Of a stretch of 6,963 bases of DNA, positions 5,013 to 6,963 are shown piece after piece. Made by a program: the position numbers and the translations under genes. This DNA comes from an uncultured Rubrobacteraceae bacterium. Its GTDB lineage: Bacteria > Actinomycetota > Rubrobacteria > Rubrobacterales > Rubrobacteraceae. The stretch lies in contig CADCUW010000167.1 of NCBI GenBank assembly GCA_902805985.1, positions 1 to 6,963 on the forward strand, given 5' to 3'. A model generated the notes under the pieces. It was not told where the DNA came from. It saw only the letters and a list, made by a program, of their open reading frames with translations, and did not search any database. Numbering within the stretch: the first letter of the stretch is position 1; every line of letters starts with the position of its first letter.

Positions 5013-5095
5013 GGGGAGACCGCATATGAAGCCGTCGTAATGTTGCCGCTCGCGTAGCGCGCTCACGCCGACGAAGGATGAGCCAACGAGGCATC

Positions 5096-5114
5096 GGTAG
5101 CCCCGAGGGCTTTG
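5096..5114 (+). promoter_or_regulatory. Leader hairpin between riboswitch and peptidase gene (candidate expression platform)
   Basis: AGCCC (5099-5103), loop CGA, GGGCT (5107-5111) followed by TTTG, with an outer CGG / CCG pairing. It resembles a short intrinsic terminator placed between the aptamer and the coding start. The T run is only three bases, so termination strength is doubtful. Downstream, CCGGGGGCCC adds further pairing possibilities. Confidence 0.35.
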
Positions 5115-5160
5115 CCGCTCCCGGGGGCCCAGGTCTACAGACACACATTGGAGAGAATGC

Positions 5161-6444
5161 ATGAACCTATCCGCCATTTTGCGCCCTGTTTCTCGGGCAC
5201 GCAAGAACGCTCTCGTGCCCTTACGAGTTGCGGCAGGGGCGCTCCTTGGCGCGTCGGGCGCGGCCAAGGCGAAAGTTTCCCCCATCCCGGGGGTCGGGGC
5301 GAGCGCGGGGGCTAGGGAGCCCGCGAAGTTGGCCATGCTACCGGCCAGGGGCGAGGCGGGCATGCTTCGGGCGGCGTTGGTCGTGTTGGCTGTCTTCCTT
5401 GCGGCTGGCGTCGCCGGGTCGGTTTCGCTCGCCAACGCCTCTGTGACGAGATCCGATCACGACCCGATCACGACCGAAGACCCGAAGAAGACGGAGGGCG
5501 TGGAGGACCGTGTCCTCAATGAGTCGCCGAATAACCCCTACCACCAGGTGGTGGACGACTCGGACGCCCGGAACTTCGACGCGAAGGGCTACCGAGACAG
5601 GCAGGCGAGCGAAGAGGCGTTCGGCGAGGGCTACGCCGTCGCCACGAACAAAGCCGGTCCGGCCTCCTTCAAGATGGAGGTTCCGCAGACCCGCTACTAC
5701 TCCGTGTGGGCCCGCTGGCCAACGGGCGGCGAGGACGCCGAAGCGGCGCGCATGGGCGTCCCTTCGGCGGACGGGATGAAATGGGAAGGGTTGGACCAGA
5801 GCGAGGACGGCGGCATGTGGGTCCGGATCGGCGCCTACGAGCTGCAAAAGGGTCGAAGGGAGATCCTGCTCGAGTCCGACGGTAGGGCGCTGGCCGACGC
5901 CGTCATGATCGTGGGCGACGCTCTTGTGGGCAAGGACGGCCGCACGGCCAGCGTCGCCAGCCCCTACGACTTCGCCGCGGACGAGGAGGACCGGAGCCCC
6001 TACGCCTCCGAATCGCTCTCCAAAAGCTCGACGACCACGAAGGCGGGCGGGCCGTCCGGCGCGGACGTCGTGCGGGTCGCCAAGAGGCACCTCGGCACCC
6101 GCTACGGCCACAACCGCTGCGCCAACAACGTGCGGGAGGACTGCTCCTGCCACACGAGGCTCGTGTACAGGCCCTTCGGTCGGAAGCTTCCGGACTCGCC
6201 CGTCCGTCAGTGGCGGATGGACGCGGGCAGGAAGATCCGAACGAAGGCGAACCTTCGCCGCGGCGACCTGGTCTTCCACGACCTAAACCGGGACGGGCTC
6301 AACGACCACTACAGGGACCACGTCTCCGTCTGGGCCGGCAACGGGAACATCGTCCACGCCTCAAGCTACTTCGGGCGGGTGGTCGTGAGCGAGGAAAGGT
6401 ACCTCCACGGCTTCTGGGGGGGCAAGAGGTTCGGATTGCGCTAG
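5161..6444 (+). CDS. NlpC/P60-family cell-wall peptidase with golvesin/Xly-type accessory domain, under riboswitch control
   Basis: A 427-residue protein. ATG 5161 has the best ribosome site (GGAGAG, spacing about 5). Two N-terminal hydrophobic stretches occur: residues 17-36 ending in AKA, and LRAALVVLAVFLAAGVAGSV (about 69-88) followed by ANAS, a signal-peptide or anchor segment. Residues about 130-253 (VVDDSDARNF to the YYSVWARWP strand, GGMWVRIGAYELQKGRREI and DAVMIVGD) match the golvesin/Xly carbohydrate-binding-like domain. After a Ser/Thr/Lys linker, residues about 300-427 form an NlpC/P60 fold: ADVVRVAKRHLGTRYGHNRC, the nucleophile Cys328 in DCSC, LRRGDLVF, the catalytic His387 in HVSVWAGNG and a third polar residue, His399, in IVHASS. 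Such enzymes cleave peptide bonds in peptidoglycan stems outside the membrane. The usual DCSG is DCSC here. The c-di-GMP-I aptamer upstream implies second-messenger control. An internal start at ATG 5362 would give a conventional signal peptide. Confidence 0.88.
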   Translation: MNLSAILRPVSRARKNALVPLRVAAGALLGASGAAKAKVSPIPGVGASAGAREPAKLAMLPARGEAGMLRAALVVLAVFLAAGVAGSVSLANASVTRSDHDPITTEDPKKTEGVEDRVLNESPNNPYHQVVDDSDARNFDAKGYRDRQASEEAFGEGYAVATNKAGPASFKMEVPQTRYYSVWARWPTGGEDAEAARMGVPSADGMKWEGLDQSEDGGMWVRIGAYELQKGRREILLESDGRALADAVMIVGDALVGKDGRTASVASPYDFAADEEDRSPYASESLSKSSTTTKAGGPSGADVVRVAKRHLGTRYGHNRCANNVREDCSCHTRLVYRPFGRKLPDSPVRQWRMDAGRKIRTKANLRRGDLVFHDLNRDGLNDHYRDHVSVWAGNGNIVHASSYFGRVVVSEERYLHGFWGGKRFGLR

Positions 6445-6589
6445 AGCCGCCGAGAGGCGAAGCGGGCGTCGGGGGAACGGGAGCACAAAAAAGGTGGGGC
6501 ACGACCCGGGCGTTGGCCGAGGAGGGGCGGCTCCTTGGAGGGGGGTTGATACGCCGCCCTTCCTCTTAGGACCAATCTACCAGCGTCCC

Positions 6590-6618
6590 TTGAAGGTTGG
6601 ATTACCGTTCGGTAACGT
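6590..6618 (+). promoter_or_regulatory. Candidate sigma-70-type promoter
   Basis: TTGAAG at 6590-6595 and TAACGT at 6613-6618 are separated by an ideal 17 bases. TAACGT fits the actinobacterial TAnnnT -10. Transcription would start near 6625 and run into structured, apparently untranslated sequence. Confidence 0.5.
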
Positions 6619-6629
6619 TTCTGTTACGG
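6602..6629 (+). promoter_or_regulatory. Operator-like inverted repeat over the -10, with extra half-sites
   Basis: TTACCG-TT-CGGTAA (6602-6615) is a perfect inverted repeat overlapping the candidate -10. A further half-site GTTACGG follows at 6623-6629, and another GTTACGG occurs exactly 30 bases later at 6653-6659. The arrangement is that expected for a dimeric repressor (TetR-like or similar) acting at the promoter; no regulator gene is adjacent. Confidence 0.45.
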
Positions 6630-6709
6630 TCCAAGACCCGGAAGGCCCCGATGTTACGGGGCAAAGGCCCGGCAGCAGCCCCGGGGGGTGCCTAGCGTCC
6701 GGCTTCGGA

Positions 6710-6739
6710 GCCCACCCCTGGGGCGCCCCAGGGGTGGGC
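6710..6739. repeat. Perfect 30-bp palindrome (possible bidirectional terminator)
   Basis: GCCCACCCCTGGGGC (6710-6724) is followed directly by its exact reverse complement (6725-6739). As RNA it would form a very stable stem on either strand. No T run follows on the plus strand (GCGTCTCC) and none on the minus strand, so if it terminates it is a U-less hairpin. It lies between the promoter at 6590 and the transposase relic. Confidence 0.7.
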
Positions 6740-6779
6740 GCGTCTCCCAGAAGGCACACGTTTCTGATGCTGCCCGGGC

Positions 6780-6963
6780 TTAGATCTTCGCGCCGTGCAC
6801 TACGGCCTCGAGCACCAGGTCATGGGTATCGACCAGGAGTCGTCGCTTTCGACCTTTGATCTTCATGCTCCCTCGTGACCGCGTGCTTCACCGCCTGTGC
6901 CGTTCGTCTTGCCGATTGGCTACCCTCCGCCCCGGCGCTGGGCTTGAGGGTTCCTTTTGGGGG
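6780..6963 (-). pseudogene. Remnant of an IS5-type DDE transposase, frameshifted and truncated, running off the window
   Basis: On the minus strand, from about 6866 to a TAA at 6782-6780, the frame reads MKIKGRKRRLLVDTHDLVLE and AVVHGAKI. This matches the K-x-KGRKRH-x-LVDTLGLLL-x-VVVH block that carries part of the catalytic core in IS5-family transposases. Just upstream (about 6919-6870), in a different frame, SQSARRTAQAV corresponds to the (A)DSQSV-x-T motif that normally precedes it, so a frameshift lies between them. After AKI the expected QDRDGA continuation is replaced by a stop and unrelated sequence, so the 3' part is missing or scrambled. Only about 60 codons are in view. The element is dead; no terminal inverted repeats could be identified in the window. 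Confidence 0.72.

Larger units (their letters stand above)
6445..6779. other. Gene-free stretch with promoter and structured sequence
   Basis: Open frames here (for example 6494 to 6859 on the plus strand) give Pro/Gly/Arg-rich translations with no ribosome site or recognisable domain. The stretch instead holds a candidate promoter with operator-like repeats (6590-6629), a GCCCCG / CGGGGC six-pair hairpin with loop ATGTTA (6645-6662), a small GGCT-TCGG-AGCC hairpin near 6701-6712, and a perfect 30-bp palindrome. No clear terminator for the peptidase gene was found. Confidence 0.45.

Noticed and set aside
5338..6279. A 313-codon open frame on the minus strand opposite the peptidase gene
   Set aside because: It is the antisense shadow of a GC-rich gene: the plus-strand frame has clear NlpC/P60 and golvesin-type domains, while this one is Val/Arg/His-rich with no domain or ribosome site.
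6494..6859. A 121-codon plus-strand frame near the right end
   Set aside because: Pro/Gly-rich translation, no ribosome site, and it runs through the 30-bp palindrome and opposite the transposase relic.
1..6963. CRISPR arrays, tRNA or rRNA genes
   Set aside because: No regularly spaced repeats, no tRNA-like cloverleaf with a recognisable T-arm, and no rRNA signature sequence were seen on either strand.

Overview
This is a GC-rich window (roughly two-thirds G+C) whose genes mix GC-rich third positions with frequent AGG (Arg) and ATA (Ile) codons. That combination, GTG starts, a probable leaderless transcript and the protein types point to a deep-branching actinobacterium, most likely Rubrobacter or a close relative. 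This is inference from composition and remembered family resemblance; no search was run.

Left part (1-1120): the 3' end of a PhoX/DUF839-type alkaline phosphatase gene, closed by a textbook intrinsic terminator. Middle-left (1121-2070): a decaying stretch. On the minus strand lie a 110-codon gene killed by two in-frame stops and, upstream of it, the start of a degraded RTX (calcium-binding glycine-rich repeat) protein.

Centre (2070-4547), plus strand: a cluster of small, mostly unrecognised genes. It opens with a leaderless-looking promoter and an excisionase/MerR-like helix-turn-helix plus coiled-coil gene broken by a frameshift and a nonsense codon. A small two-helix membrane protein follows. 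The module is then repeated in decayed form: a coiled-coil gene tail with the same C-terminal motif and the same translation-initiation cassette, followed by a second tiny membrane protein of 58 codons. Three more genes follow in operon-like order: a glycine-rich membrane protein that also carries a W-R-R-L-F-G motif, a 72-residue protein whose frame may really be the tail of the previous gene (an A6 tract lies at the junction), and a membrane-anchored protein with a winged-helix-like C-terminus.

Right-centre (4548-6444): an unexplained 360-bp spacer, then a clear cyclic-di-GMP-I (GEMM-I) riboswitch aptamer, a leader with a possible alternative pairing and tiny SD-led mini-ORFs, and a secreted or membrane-anchored NlpC/P60 cell-wall peptidase with a golvesin/Xly-type carbohydrate-binding-like domain. 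A second-messenger switch on a peptidoglycan hydrolase is the best-supported regulatory circuit here.

Right end (6445-6963): no credible intact gene. It holds a promoter whose -10 overlaps an operator-like inverted repeat, a structured untranslated segment with a perfect 30-bp palindrome, and, on the minus strand at the edge, a frameshifted remnant of an IS5-type transposase. At least five broken genes in 7 kb suggest an accessory region undergoing decay, with the phosphatase and the riboswitch-controlled peptidase as the intact functional genes.
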